Positions 53,361-61,344 of a stretch of DNA of 64,000 nt are shown here, in pieces. Below the pieces are notes generated by a model that was not told the DNA's origin, did no database searches, and saw only the letters and a list, made by a program, of their open reading frames with translations. Source of the stretch: Frigidibacter albus (GTDB lineage: Bacteria > Pseudomonadota > Alphaproteobacteria > Rhodobacterales > Rhodobacteraceae); the NCBI RefSeq assembly GCF_009908165.1, contig NZ_JAAAUC010000014.1, positions 18,866 to 82,865 of the forward strand, given 5' to 3'. A program made the translations under genes and the position numbers. The stretch's first letter is position 1; the number at the start of each line of letters is the position of its first letter.

Positions 53361-54986
53361 ATGCGCCTGTTGCCCCCTGCCCCCCTGATGCTGGCCCTGC
53401 TGATGCTGGGCGCCCCCGCCGTGGCCGAGACCTTCACCGCCGAGGCGCAGGTGGCGCGCGTCACGCTTTACCCCTGGGGAGCGACGGTGACGCGCGAGCT
53501 GCGGATCGACGCGCCCGCCGGGCAGCATGAACTGATGGTGCCGAACCTGCCGCTGGAGACGGATGCCTCCAGCCTGCGGGTTATCGCGCCGGCGCTGAAG
53601 ATCGGGGCCGTGAGCCTCGCGCAGGGGCGGCTGGCCCCGGTGGAGCCCGAGAAGACCGCCGCCGTGCTGGCCGCCGAGGCCGAGGTGGAGCGGCTGGAGG
53701 AGGTGGTGCGCAACCGCGACGCCGGGATCGCCGCGATCCGCCTGCGCGCGGATGCAGCGGGTGAGCAGTTGGCCTTCCTGCGCGGCATCGGCAGCGGCGA
53801 CGAGGGCCCCGCGCCCGACCCGGCCCGGCTGCGGGCGCTGGCGCAAATGGTGGGCGAGGAGGCACTGGCCGCCTTCACCGCCGCGCACCGCGCCGAGCAG
53901 GAGGCACTGGCGGCCGAGCGGGCACGCGAGGAGGATATCGAGGCGCTGGACGCGGCCCGCGCCGCGCTGGACACGCTGGTCGCCGGGGACGGTGACCGCG
54001 CCGCGCTGACGCTGGCCTTCGAAACGGAGGGCGGCGCGGCGGAGCTGGAGATCATCACCCATACCGAAGGCGCCAGCTGGGAGCCGGTCTATGACCTGCG
54101 CCTGACGCGCGGCGAGGCGCCAATCCTGGCCGTCGAGCGCGCGGTACTGGCCCGGCAGCAAACCGGCGAGGACTGGCTGGGGGTGGAGCTGACCTTCTCG
54201 ACCGCGCGCCCGGCGGAACGCTCGGCCCCGGGCGAGCTGTGGCCGGAACTGCTGCGGGTCGGACCGCCGCAGCCAGAGATGCCGATGGCAGCCGGGCGGA
54301 TGGAGATGGACATGGTCATGGCCGCCCCGGTGGCCGAGGCGATGGTCGAGGAGGCCGAGGTGGAAATGCAGGGCGCGACCGTCACCTGGCGCTACGCAGG
54401 CACGGTGGACCTGCGCGACGGCGCCGATGCGCTGCGGCTGCGGCTGGGAGACCTGACGCTGGAGCCGGAGCTGCAGGCGGTGGCGGTGCCGCGGCTGGAG
54501 ACGGTGGCCTATCTGCAGGCCGAGGTCGTGAACGATGGCGCCGAACCGCTGCTGCCGGGACCGGCAACGCTGTTCGTGGATGGTGCGATGGTCGGGCAGG
54601 CGCATCTGCCGATGGTGGCGGCGGGGGATGAGGTGGAGCTGGGCTTCGGGCCGATCGACGGGATCGTGCTGTCCCGCGAGGTTCCTGCGCGCAGCGGCGG
54701 GGATCGCGGCGTGATTTCGCGCAGCGAGCGCATCGATGAAGTGGCGCTGCTTCGCGTGGAGAACCTGACGGGCGAGGCCTGGCCGATCCGACTGATCGAC
54801 CGGATTCCCTATTCGGAACAGGAGGATCTGACGATTACCTCGCGCGCCACCCCGCCCGCGACCGAGACCGATCCGGACGGCAAGCGCGGCATTCTGGTCT
54901 GGGAGTTCGACCTTGCCCCCGGCGCGGAACGTGAGGTGCGGCTGGAGCATAGCCTGACCTGGCCGGAGGAGCTGGAGCTGCAATAG
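53361..54986 (+). CDS. MuiA-like DUF4139/DUF4140 exported protein
   Basis: The 541-residue protein has a signal peptide (MRLLPPAPLMLALLMLGAPA, cleavage after AVA), a DUF4140 N-terminal domain (ARVTLYPWGATVTRELRIDA, LMVPNLPLETDASSLRV), an alpha-helical coiled-coil middle (residues about 90-210, rich in Ala, Glu and Arg) and a C-terminal DUF4139 domain (WEPVYDLRLTRGEAPILAVE, GVELTFSTARPAERSAPGEL). MuiA was reported as a mucoidy inhibitor; the mechanism is unknown. An unusual Met/Glu/Ala-rich insert (about 310-340) lies in the middle of DUF4139. A hairpin follows the stop. Confidence 0.87.
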   Translation: MRLLPPAPLMLALLMLGAPAVAETFTAEAQVARVTLYPWGATVTRELRIDAPAGQHELMVPNLPLETDASSLRVIAPALKIGAVSLAQGRLAPVEPEKTAAVLAAEAEVERLEEVVRNRDAGIAAIRLRADAAGEQLAFLRGIGSGDEGPAPDPARLRALAQMVGEEALAAFTAAHRAEQEALAAERAREEDIEALDAARAALDTLVAGDGDRAALTLAFETEGGAAELEIITHTEGASWEPVYDLRLTRGEAPILAVERAVLARQQTGEDWLGVELTFSTARPAERSAPGELWPELLRVGPPQPEMPMAAGRMEMDMVMAAPVAEAMVEEAEVEMQGATVTWRYAGTVDLRDGADALRLRLGDLTLEPELQAVAVPRLETVAYLQAEVVNDGAEPLLPGPATLFVDGAMVGQAHLPMVAAGDEVELGFGPIDGIVLSREVPARSGGDRGVISRSERIDEVALLRVENLTGEAWPIRLIDRIPYSEQEDLTITSRATPPATETDPDGKRGILVWEFDLAPGAEREVRLEHSLTWPEELELQ

Positions 54987-54998
54987 GGCTGCTGGAAA

Positions 54999-55028
54999 GC
55001 ACATGGAAACAATACTGTTTTCATGTGC
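54999..55028 (+). terminator. 13-bp stem-loop after the MuiA-like gene
   Basis: GCACATGGAAACA and TGTTTTCATGTGC pair at 12 of 13 positions with the loop ATAC. The stem is AT-rich and begins 13 bases after the stop codon. There is no T-run outside the stem. Confidence 0.55.
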
Positions 55029-55060
55029 CTGCAAGCCGGGGGGCCGTCTGCCCCCCGCGC

Positions 55061-55088
55061 CCCCCGAGGATATTTGGAAAAGGCAAAG
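55061..55088 (+). repeat. Copy of the GATATTT-type intergenic motif
   Basis: CCCCCGAGGATATTTGGA then AAAGGCAAAG is a near-perfect copy of the right arm of the palindrome at 20408-20436. It lies in the gap between the convergent MuiA-like and lyase genes. Confidence 0.85.
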
Positions 55089-55169
55089 AAAAAGAGCGGG
55101 GCGGTCAGGCCCTGCGTTCTGCCAGTCGGATGGTGGCGGCGGGAGGGGGCGCGGCGACCGCGGACCGGA

Positions 55170-55940
55170 TCACTGCCGGTCGGCGGGCTTGTCCTGTGCC
55201 ATTAGCGCGCTGACGACCGTATCGGGCAGCGCCTCGGCGGCATAGCCGAAGGTGCCGTGCCGCCGCGCCCCCGCATCCGACAGCTCGGCCACCGTATAGC
55301 TTTTGCCCTTCAGCCCCATCAGCACGTTCACCGGCCTGTCCACCTCGCGGCAGACGGTTTGGATCGCCTCGAGGTCCGGCAGGCCGGGGGCGTAGAGCAC
55401 ATCCGCCCCCGCCTCGGCGAAGGCTTGCAGGCGCCGGATCGTATCGGCCAGATCGGGGCGGCCCCAAAGGTAGTTTTCCGCCCGCGCGGTCAGCAGGAAG
55501 GGCAGGCCGCGGGCCGCCTCTGCCGCAGCGCGGATCCTGTCGACCGCATGGGACAGGTCGTAGATCGGCGCCTCGGCATCGCCGGTCGCATCTTCGATGG
55601 ACCCGCCCACGAGGCCGGTCGCGGCGGCCATGCGGATCGTCTGGGCACAGATCTCTGGCGCGGCGCCAAAGCCATCTTCAAGGTCGGCGGAAACCGGGAG
55701 GTCGGTTGCGGCGACGATCTCGGCGGCATTGTCCAGAATCTCGGCCCGGCCAAGGCCCGCGAAGGAATCGCGCTTGCCCTTCGAGAAGGCATAGCCAGCG
55801 CTGGTGGTCGCCAGCGCCTCGAACCCAAGAGAGGCCAGCAGCCGCGCCGATCCGGCGTCCCAGGGGTTGGGAATGACAAAGGCGCCGGGCCCATCATGCA
55901 GGGCCTTGAAACGGGTGAACTGGGCGGTCTGGTCGGGCAT
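55170..55940 (-). CDS. Isocitrate lyase/PEP-mutase superfamily protein
   Basis: The 256-residue TIM-barrel enzyme has FVIPNPWDAGSARLLASLGF, ALATTSAGYAFSKGKRDS, LPVSADLEDGFG (metal-binding acidic motif) and GLVGGSIEDATGDAEAPIYD, then LLTARAENYLWGRPDLADTI. These identify the PEP-mutase/methylisocitrate-lyase superfamily, class with SADLEDG. The reaction (C-C or P-C cleavage) is not decidable; several members are 2,3-dimethylmalate or oxaloacetate hydrolases. The start at 55940 has GGAGG upstream. Upstream lies the 13-bp minisatellite. Confidence 0.9.
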   Translation of the reverse strand: MPDQTAQFTRFKALHDGPGAFVIPNPWDAGSARLLASLGFEALATTSAGYAFSKGKRDSFAGLGRAEILDNAAEIVAATDLPVSADLEDGFGAAPEICAQTIRMAAATGLVGGSIEDATGDAEAPIYDLSHAVDRIRAAAEAARGLPFLLTARAENYLWGRPDLADTIRRLQAFAEAGADVLYAPGLPDLEAIQTVCREVDRPVNVLMGLKGKSYTVAELSDAGARRHGTFGYAAEALPDTVVSALMAQDKPADRQ

Positions 55941-56045
55941 GGCGGCCTCCGGGGTGGTGTCCGGGCCAAGACTAGCAATCCTGATCGTGAAAGCAGCAGA
56001 TACTTTTGGCCTTGAGTGCCGGGGCCGCCGATGGGCCGCCGCCGT

Positions 56046-56158
56046 CATGGGCCGCAGTCATGGGCCGCAGTCATGGGCCGCAGTCATGGGCCGCAGTCAT
56101 GGGCCGCAGTCATGGGCCGCAGTCATGGGCCGCAGTCATGGGCCGCAGTCATGGGCCG
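56046..56158. repeat. 13-bp minisatellite, eight full copies plus a partial
   Basis: CATGGGCCGCAGT is repeated exactly from 56046, 56059, 56072, 56085, 56098, 56111, 56124 and 56137, followed by a partial copy at 56150. All full copies are identical. Because 13 is not a multiple of 3, the array is open in all three plus-strand frames, which produces false long reading frames there. The 412-base stretch 55941-56352 otherwise contains no gene. Confidence 0.96.
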
Positions 56159-56282
56159 GCACCAGCGCCCGCCCGCGTGCGGTGCCTGCGGGGCGCGCGG
56201 CAAGCGCTGGTCTGGTGCCTGTGTTGCGCACCTTCTGGCGAGGAGGCTGGCGCAGCACGCGGACTCAGCCCCAGTCCGACCG

Positions 56283-56301
56283 GGTCCACCCAGGGTGGAC
56301 C
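56283..56301. other. 19-bp perfect palindrome
   Basis: GGTCCACCC-A-GGGTGGACC is a nine-base perfect inverted repeat with a single central base. It lies about 50 bases beyond the 3' end of the 186-residue unknown gene. It could be a protein-binding site or part of a terminator; no T-run is present. Confidence 0.4.
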
Positions 56302-56352
56302 GATGCGGTGCCTCTCAAGCGCCTGCGCGCAAACGGCAACAGTCCGCCCCCC

Positions 56353-56913
56353 TCAGGCCGCACGCCCCGTGCGGTAGGGCGGCGCCGGGACCCTCCTCTC
56401 GGCCCCTGCTGCCGGCGCGGCCCCCTCCGCCAAAACCTGCCCGGGAAAGGCAGCGCGGAAGCGTAGGGTCAGCTCCGCCAGCGGCTGGCCGATTGCGGCG
56501 CTGTCGATCAGGCGGTGGTCGGCGGGCCAGCTGTGCAGGGCCAGAACGCCATCCGTGCCGAGCCGCAGCACGAAGCCCGCCGCACGCAGGCGCGATTGCA
56601 GGTCGAGCCAGCCGAGCGCCTCGGTAAAGGCGAGGTGAACGGCAAGGGGCGGTGCGCCGCATGACATGGCTTGCGGTGCCTCTGTCGCCGGGGCCTGCTG
56701 CTCCGACTGCGCGGGCTTGGGCAGCACGCTGTCGCCCCGGGCGGCGCCTTGCCAGGCGGCACAGCCCGCTTCCCCCTGCGCTGCCCCGCCCGCGCCAAAC
56801 ACATGGGCGAGCGTGGCGCGCAGCAAGTCCTGCGGGGTTTTCCCGGCGTCACGCGCGGCGCGGCTGATCGCGGCGATCAGCTCCACAGGCAGGTTCAGCG
56901 AGACAAGACGCAT
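56353..56913 (-). CDS. Unknown protein with ribbon-helix-helix-like N-terminus, 186 aa
   Basis: The N-terminal about 40 residues (MRLVSLNLPVELIAAISRAA, then RDAGKTPQDLLRATLAHVFG) look like a ribbon-helix-helix DNA-binding segment: a short strand, then two helices. A low-complexity Ala/Gly/Gln middle follows. The C-terminal part (LGWLDLQSRLRAAGFVLRLG, then LALHSWPADHRLIDSAAIGQ) resembles a small domain I have seen near relaxase-type proteins, but I cannot name it. The start at 56913 is chosen for the clean RHH beginning. It lies between the minisatellite and the carbonic anhydrase gene. Confidence 0.55.
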   Translation of the reverse strand: MRLVSLNLPVELIAAISRAARDAGKTPQDLLRATLAHVFGAGGAAQGEAGCAAWQGAARGDSVLPKPAQSEQQAPATEAPQAMSCGAPPLAVHLAFTEALGWLDLQSRLRAAGFVLRLGTDGVLALHSWPADHRLIDSAAIGQPLAELTLRFRAAFPGQVLAEGAAPAAGAERRVPAPPYRTGRAA

Positions 56914-57007
56914 GGTGTCACCGGGCGCAGGGGTTCCTGCGCCCCAGGCTGACCGATTCCGGTTAAGGCCGGGTTTGCGGCGAGGCGGCATGCGCCCCGC
57001 CCGTCCT

Positions 57008-57655
57008 TCACACCGTGACGAAGCCGCCGCTGGCCGGGTCATACTGCATCAAGGTGCCATCGCCGATGTTGTTCCACAGGCCATGGATCGACATTTCCTG
57101 CGATTCGACCGCCGCCTTCACGAAGGGAAAGCCCATCAGGTTTTCAAGGCTGATCAGCACCGCCTGCTGTTCCAGCGCGCGGATACGTTCGCCCTCGGGC
57201 AGCCCCGCCACCCGCTCATAGCCGGGGCGCAGGATGTCCATCCAGCGGCCGACGAAGCTGGTGCGCTCCTCAAGCTCGGGCGCCTGGCCCGAGCACATGT
57301 CATGGCAGCCGCGCACGCCGCCGCATTGCGAATGGCCCATCACGATCAGATGCGCGACCTTCAGCGCCGTCACCGCATATTCCACCGCGGCCGAGGTGCC
57401 GTGATAGTCGCCATCGGGCGCGTAGGGCGGCACCAGGTTGGCGACGTTGCGGTGAATGAAGAATTCCCCCGTGTCGGCCCCGAAGATCGAGGTGACATGC
57501 ACCCGGCTGTCGCAGCACGAGATCACCATGGCGCGCGGATGCTGGCCATCCTCGGCGAGGCGGCGATACCAGACGCGGTTTTCGGTGAAGGTGGTCGCGC
57601 GCCATCCCTGATAGCGCTGGATCAGATACGAGGGCAGCGGTCTTGCATTTTGCAT
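57008..57655 (-). CDS. Beta-class carbonic anhydrase
   Basis: The 215-residue zinc enzyme hydrates CO2. The metal ligands are Cys in ISCCDSRVHVTSIFGAD and His-x2-Cys in VMGHSQCGGVRGC; the conserved Asp-Arg dyad is in CCDSRV, and FFIHRNVANLVPPY and GTSAAVEYAVTALKV follow the family. AGGAG lies upstream of the ATG at 57655. It ends near the unknown gene and faces a divergent gene 163 bp away. Confidence 0.96.
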   Translation of the reverse strand: MQNARPLPSYLIQRYQGWRATTFTENRVWYRRLAEDGQHPRAMVISCCDSRVHVTSIFGADTGEFFIHRNVANLVPPYAPDGDYHGTSAAVEYAVTALKVAHLIVMGHSQCGGVRGCHDMCSGQAPELEERTSFVGRWMDILRPGYERVAGLPEGERIRALEQQAVLISLENLMGFPFVKAAVESQEMSIHGLWNNIGDGTLMQYDPASGGFVTV

Positions 57656-57817
57656 GTGTCGCTCCTGGCGTCCCGGTCTTGGGAAGGCTGGCCCCAGATA
57701 CGCGAGCATTGCCGGAATTTCGAGAGCTTTTCTGCGCGCGCATCAATGATTTCTTGAGGGATGGGCCCGAGTCTTGCGCAAGGCGTGGGGGCGCCGGGAC
57801 CAAGGGGTGATGGGGTG

Positions 57818-58228
57818 ATGCAATCTGTTCAACGTCGCGGCGTGGCCCGCGGTGCTGCGCCGGCGACGCTGGTGCATGACGAGGGGGTGCGGCTGGATGG
57901 CGACCGGCTGGTCGCGCTCTATGCCGAGCTGGGCGAGGCGGGAGCCGAGGCGGTGATCTGCCGCGCAATGGAGGATCTGGCGACAGCGCTGGCCGATCTG
58001 CAGCGGCTGGCGATGGCCTGCGATCTGGTGGCCATGCCAGGCCGGGCGCGGCTGCTGGCGCGTGTTGCAGGCGATCTTGGGATGTCCAGCCTGTGCCGGG
58101 TCGCCGAAGACGCGGCGCTGTGCGCGGGGCGCGGCGACATGCCTGCGCTGGCGGCGGTGCTGGCGCGGCTGGTGCGGATCGGGGACAGGTCGCTGACGGC
58201 GGTGTGGGATCTGCAGGACCGGGATTGA
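57818..58228 (+). CDS. Small helical protein resembling a degenerate Hpt domain, 136 aa
   Basis: The protein is nearly all alpha-helical. Its second half (PGRARLLARVAGDLGMSSLC, then RVAEDAALCAGRGDMPALAA) follows the four-helix histidine-phosphotransfer pattern H-x-L-K-G-x-A-x2-L-G-x3-L, with LG and the following acidic helix conserved, but the phosphoacceptor His and the Lys-Gly are replaced. No other domain is seen. The start at 57818 has GGGGTG before it. It lies divergent from the carbonic anhydrase gene, and repeat copy D follows it. Confidence 0.55.
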   Translation: MQSVQRRGVARGAAPATLVHDEGVRLDGDRLVALYAELGEAGAEAVICRAMEDLATALADLQRLAMACDLVAMPGRARLLARVAGDLGMSSLCRVAEDAALCAGRGDMPALAAVLARLVRIGDRSLTAVWDLQDRD

Positions 58229-58274
58229 GGGGGGGTGGAGCTTAGGGTTCTTCGCCGATCTCGGGCCTTCCAGT

Positions 58275-58560
58275 CGGGCGGGACAAGGCTAGGCACTGCC
58301 TCGCCCCCGCCCGTGCGGGACGTGTCACCCGCAGCCGGTGGCAGCACGAAACCGGGGAGGACAGCGCCCGACCTGGTGGGCGAGAAGCGCCCGCCGAGGG
58401 GTGATGAGCGACAAGAAATCCTCCAGTGGAGGATTTCCGCGAAGGACGCCCGGCCTGTGGCCGGGCCGGGAGGGCGGGCGCTGGCCGGCCCTTTGGGGGC
58501 CCGTCCGGTACAAATGGTGACGTCGGGGCGTGGCGAAGGCGATGGCCTTCGCCACGGGGA
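58275..58560. repeat. Dispersed mosaic intergenic repeat, copy D with 55-bp module
   Basis: This gene-free stretch of 434 bases holds a copy of the C/E subfamily (AGGCACTGCCTCG, CCCGCCCGTGCGGGAC, GAGGACAGCGCCCG, GGCGGGCGCTGGCC, GGGGGCCCGTCCGGT, GCGAAGGCGATGGCCTTCGC). In the loop of its central GCGCCCGCC/GGCGGGCGC arms sits the 55-bp module (58401-58455) that also occurs in copy A with a single difference. The module contains AAATCCTCC-AGT-GGAGGATTT. Confidence 0.9.
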
Positions 58561-58662
58561 GCGGGTCGCAAGGGCGAGACACTGCCTGCCGCCCGCTGCC
58601 TCTTGCAGGCCCCCGCCAAAGGGCTAGGCTGCCGCCAGTGCAACCACCCCCGAGGCCCGTCC

Positions 58663-60066
58663 ATGTCCCTGTCCTTCGCCGATCCCTCCGCTCCGTCGCT
58701 GCCGCTGCATGTGGTGGACAAGGCGGCGCTGGCCGCCTGGAGGGACACCCTGCCGGCACCCGCCCAGGCCTGGCTGACGGGGTCGGGTTTTGCCGCCGGG
58801 CTCGGCGAGATCTGCCTGCTGCCGGGCGCGGAGGGCGCGCTGGCGGGGGCGGTGATCGGCCATGGCGACGCGGCGGCGCGGGCGCGGGGGCGGTTCTGGC
58901 TGGCCAAGGCCGCGGACGCCCTGCCGGCGGGCGCGTGGCATTTGGAGGCGAACCTGCCGACCGAGGAGTTGGAGGAGGCGGCGCTGGGCTGGCTGCTGGC
59001 CGGCTATCGCTTCGGCCGTTACCGCACCGGCAACGCCGGCCCCTCCGCGATCCTGAAAGCCCCCGAAGGCGTCGATGCCGCCCGGCTGGAGGTGATCGCC
59101 AATGCCGAGGCGCTGACGCGGGACCTGATCAACACCCCCGCCTCGGATCTCGGGCCCGAGGAACTGGAGGCGGCCTTTGCGGCTCTCGCCGCGCGCTTCG
59201 GTGCCGAGGTAACTGTGATCCGCGGCGAGGAGTTGCTCGCGCAGAACCTGCCGATGATCCACGCCGTCGGCCGCGCCTCGCCGCGCGCGCCGCGGCTGCT
59301 GGAGATGCGCTGGGGCGATGTGGGCCCGCGGCTGACTCTGGTCGGCAAGGGGGTGTGCTTCGACACCGGGGGGCTCGACCTCAAGCCCGCCGCCGGCATG
59401 GGGCTGATGAAGAAGGACATGGGCGGAGCCGCCACGGTGATGGGGCTGGCGCAGATGATCATGGGGCTTGGGCTGCGGCTGCGGCTGCGGGTGCTGGTCC
59501 CGGCGGTGGAGAATGCGGTGGCCGGCAACGCGATGCGCCCGCAGGATATTCTCACCAGCCGCAAGGGCCTGACGGTCGAGGTGAACAACACCGATGCGGA
59601 AGGGCGGCTGATCCTGGCCGACGCGCTGGCGCTGGCGGATGAAGAGGCGCCCGACTGCCTGATCTGCATGGCGACGCTGACCGGGGCTGCGCGGGTGGCG
59701 CTGGGGCCGGACCTGCCGCCGTTCTATACGGATGACGAGGCGCTGGCGGCGGCCATCACGGCGGGTGCGGCGCAGGCGCGTGACCCGCTGTGGCGGATGC
59801 CGTTCTGGACGCCCTATGACCCGCTGATCGAGCCGGGCATCGCCGATCTCGACAACGCGCCCTCGGGAGGGATGGCCGGGTCGATCACCGCCGCGCTGTT
59901 CCTGCGCCGGTTCGTGATCCAGACCCCCCGCTTCGCGCATTTCGACCTTTACGGCTGGCAGCCCACCGCCGCCCCCGCCCGCCCCAAGGGCGCCGCCGCG
60001 CAGGGCGCGCGGGCGCTGCTGGCCGCGCTTCCAGACATCCTCGGGCCGGAGATCCTGACCCAATGA
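58663..60066 (+). CDS. Leucyl aminopeptidase family (M17) metallopeptidase
   Basis: The 467-residue protein has a diverged N-terminal domain and a complete M17 catalytic domain: VGKGVCFDTGGLDLKPAAGM (Lys and Asp metal ligands), MKKDMGGAATVMGLAQ and VEVNNTDAEGRLILADAL (NTDAEGRL signature with Asp, Glu and Arg), then MATLTGAARVALG. It removes N-terminal residues from peptides. The stop overlaps the NlpC/P60 gene start by four bases, suggesting joint work on peptides such as cell-wall stem peptides; this is an inference. ATG at 58663 follows CGAGGCCCGTCC. Confidence 0.92.
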   Translation: MSLSFADPSAPSLPLHVVDKAALAAWRDTLPAPAQAWLTGSGFAAGLGEICLLPGAEGALAGAVIGHGDAAARARGRFWLAKAADALPAGAWHLEANLPTEELEEAALGWLLAGYRFGRYRTGNAGPSAILKAPEGVDAARLEVIANAEALTRDLINTPASDLGPEELEAAFAALAARFGAEVTVIRGEELLAQNLPMIHAVGRASPRAPRLLEMRWGDVGPRLTLVGKGVCFDTGGLDLKPAAGMGLMKKDMGGAATVMGLAQMIMGLGLRLRLRVLVPAVENAVAGNAMRPQDILTSRKGLTVEVNNTDAEGRLILADALALADEEAPDCLICMATLTGAARVALGPDLPPFYTDDEALAAAITAGAAQARDPLWRMPFWTPYDPLIEPGIADLDNAPSGGMAGSITAALFLRRFVIQTPRFAHFDLYGWQPTAAPARPKGAAAQGARALLAALPDILGPEILTQ

Positions 60067-60890
60067 CCGACCGCCGCGCCACCCCCGCCACGCCGCGCAT
60101 CGCCTTGGCCTCGCTGCAGGGCGTGCTCGAGGCGCCCGCCTGGACCAATGGCAGCCCTGCCCGCATTGCCGCGCCGCTGGCTGACCTGCTGGCCACCCCC
60201 AGTGGAGCGCGGGACCGGCAGGTGCTGTTCGGCGACCGGGTGACGGTGATCGAGCACTATCAGGGCTTCGGCTTCGTCATGGCGGCGAAGGACAGCTATT
60301 GCGGCTGGGTGGCCGAGGCCGCGCTAGGCCCCGACATCGCGCCGACCCACCGCATCGCTGCCCCCGCGACGCATCTCTACCGTGCGCCAAAGCTGTCCAC
60401 GCCGGACGTCTGCACCCTGTCCTTCGGCGCCCGCCTGACCATCGCGGCGGAGCATGAGCGCTTTGCCGAGACCCATGACGGCTTCTTCGTGCCCCGCGCC
60501 CATATCGCCCCGGCCGAGGAAACCGAGGCGGATGCGGTAACGGTGGCCGAACTGTTCCTGGGCACGCCCTATCTGTGGGGCGGCAATTCGCGGGCGGGGA
60601 TCGACTGCTCGGGGCTGGTGCAGGCGGCGCTGCTGGCCTGCGGCGTGGAGTGTCCCGGCGACAGCGACCAGCAGCGCGAGGCGCTTGGCCATCTGGTCCC
60701 CTCGCACGGCCCGTTCCAGCGCGGCGATCTGTTCTTCTGGCCCGGCCATGTGGCGATGGCGGTGGATGACCAGCGGCTGATCCATGCCAACGGGTTTCGG
60801 GCTGCCACCACCCATGAGGGCATCGAGACCTGCATCGCCCGGATCGAGGCGCAGGGCGAGGGCCCGCTGCTCTGCGTCAAACGGCTTTAG
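60063..60890 (+). CDS. NlpC/P60 (C40) peptidase with N-terminal SH3 domains
   Basis: The 275-residue protein has two bacterial SH3-like domains (residues about 35-140; VLFGDRVTVIEHYQGFGFVM, LYRAPKLSTPDVCTLSFGAR) and a C-terminal NlpC/P60 domain with catalytic Cys in GTPYLWGGNSRAGIDCSGLV, His in WPGHVAMAVD and the third polar residue in HANGFR. These enzymes cut D-Glu-diamino-acid bonds in murein stem peptides. No signal peptide is visible, which fits a cytoplasmic role in recycling, coupled with the overlapping M17 aminopeptidase. Confidence 0.9.
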   Translation: MTDRRATPATPRIALASLQGVLEAPAWTNGSPARIAAPLADLLATPSGARDRQVLFGDRVTVIEHYQGFGFVMAAKDSYCGWVAEAALGPDIAPTHRIAAPATHLYRAPKLSTPDVCTLSFGARLTIAAEHERFAETHDGFFVPRAHIAPAEETEADAVTVAELFLGTPYLWGGNSRAGIDCSGLVQAALLACGVECPGDSDQQREALGHLVPSHGPFQRGDLFFWPGHVAMAVDDQRLIHANGFRAATTHEGIETCIARIEAQGEGPLLCVKRL

Positions 60891-60899
60891 TCCACCAGC

Positions 60900-61253
60900 C
60901 TAGTCAACCGGCCGGATCAGCTTGCGCTCCAGCACCCGCAGCACGGTCGGCAGATCCTGCCCGCGCCGCAGCACCTGCCCGTCCATGCCGATGACGGCAT
61001 AGAGCCCCTGCTTGCCGCGCAGGCGGGGCCGCTTCTCGATGCGGTAGAGCGGGTTCTCGGCGCTGCGCCGGAAGACGCAGAACACCGCGACCTCGCGCAG
61101 GAAGCTCATCCCGTAATCGCGCCACTCGCCCGCCGCGACCATGCGGCCATAGAGCGACAGCAGCGCCGACAGCTCGGCACGGTCGAAGGCCACCTGATCG
61201 GGGATCATGGCAGCACCGGGACCGGGGATGGGCGGGGGTGTGAACACCGACAT
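60900..61253 (-). CDS. DUF2794 domain protein
   Basis: The 117-residue protein matches DUF2794, common in alphaproteobacteria: AFDRAELSALLSLYGRMVAA, GEWRDYGMSFLREVAVFCVF, RIEKRPRLRGKQGLYAVIG and the C-terminal LPTVLRVLERKL. A short Pro-rich tail (MSVFTPPPIPGPG) precedes it. The role is unknown. It is convergent with the NlpC/P60 gene (9 bp apart). Starts at 61253 and 61208 are both possible; 61253 is preferred for its similarity to the Pro-rich starts of the family. Confidence 0.85.
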   Translation of the reverse strand: MSVFTPPPIPGPGAAMIPDQVAFDRAELSALLSLYGRMVAAGEWRDYGMSFLREVAVFCVFRRSAENPLYRIEKRPRLRGKQGLYAVIGMDGQVLRRGQDLPTVLRVLERKLIRPVD

Positions 61254-61344
61254 GACGGGAGTGTGACAAGTCGGGGGCAGCAAGGCAAGCGGCGGGTTGG
61301 GGAACCGCTCGGGGGAGGAGGCTGGCGTTTGTCGCCCTGCCCGC

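Noticed and set aside
56046..56158. CRISPR array
   Set aside because: Units are 13 bases with no unique spacers and there are no cas genes; it is a simple tandem repeat.
55804..56627. Three overlapping frames with repeats of WAAVMGRSHGPQS-type sequence
   Set aside because: They are the same 13-bp DNA repeat read in three frames. No start signal, no domain and no frame preference support a repeat protein.
58240..58660. Small genes in the gap before the M17 peptidase
   Set aside because: All frames run through repeat copy D and its palindromes; none has a plausible start and composition.
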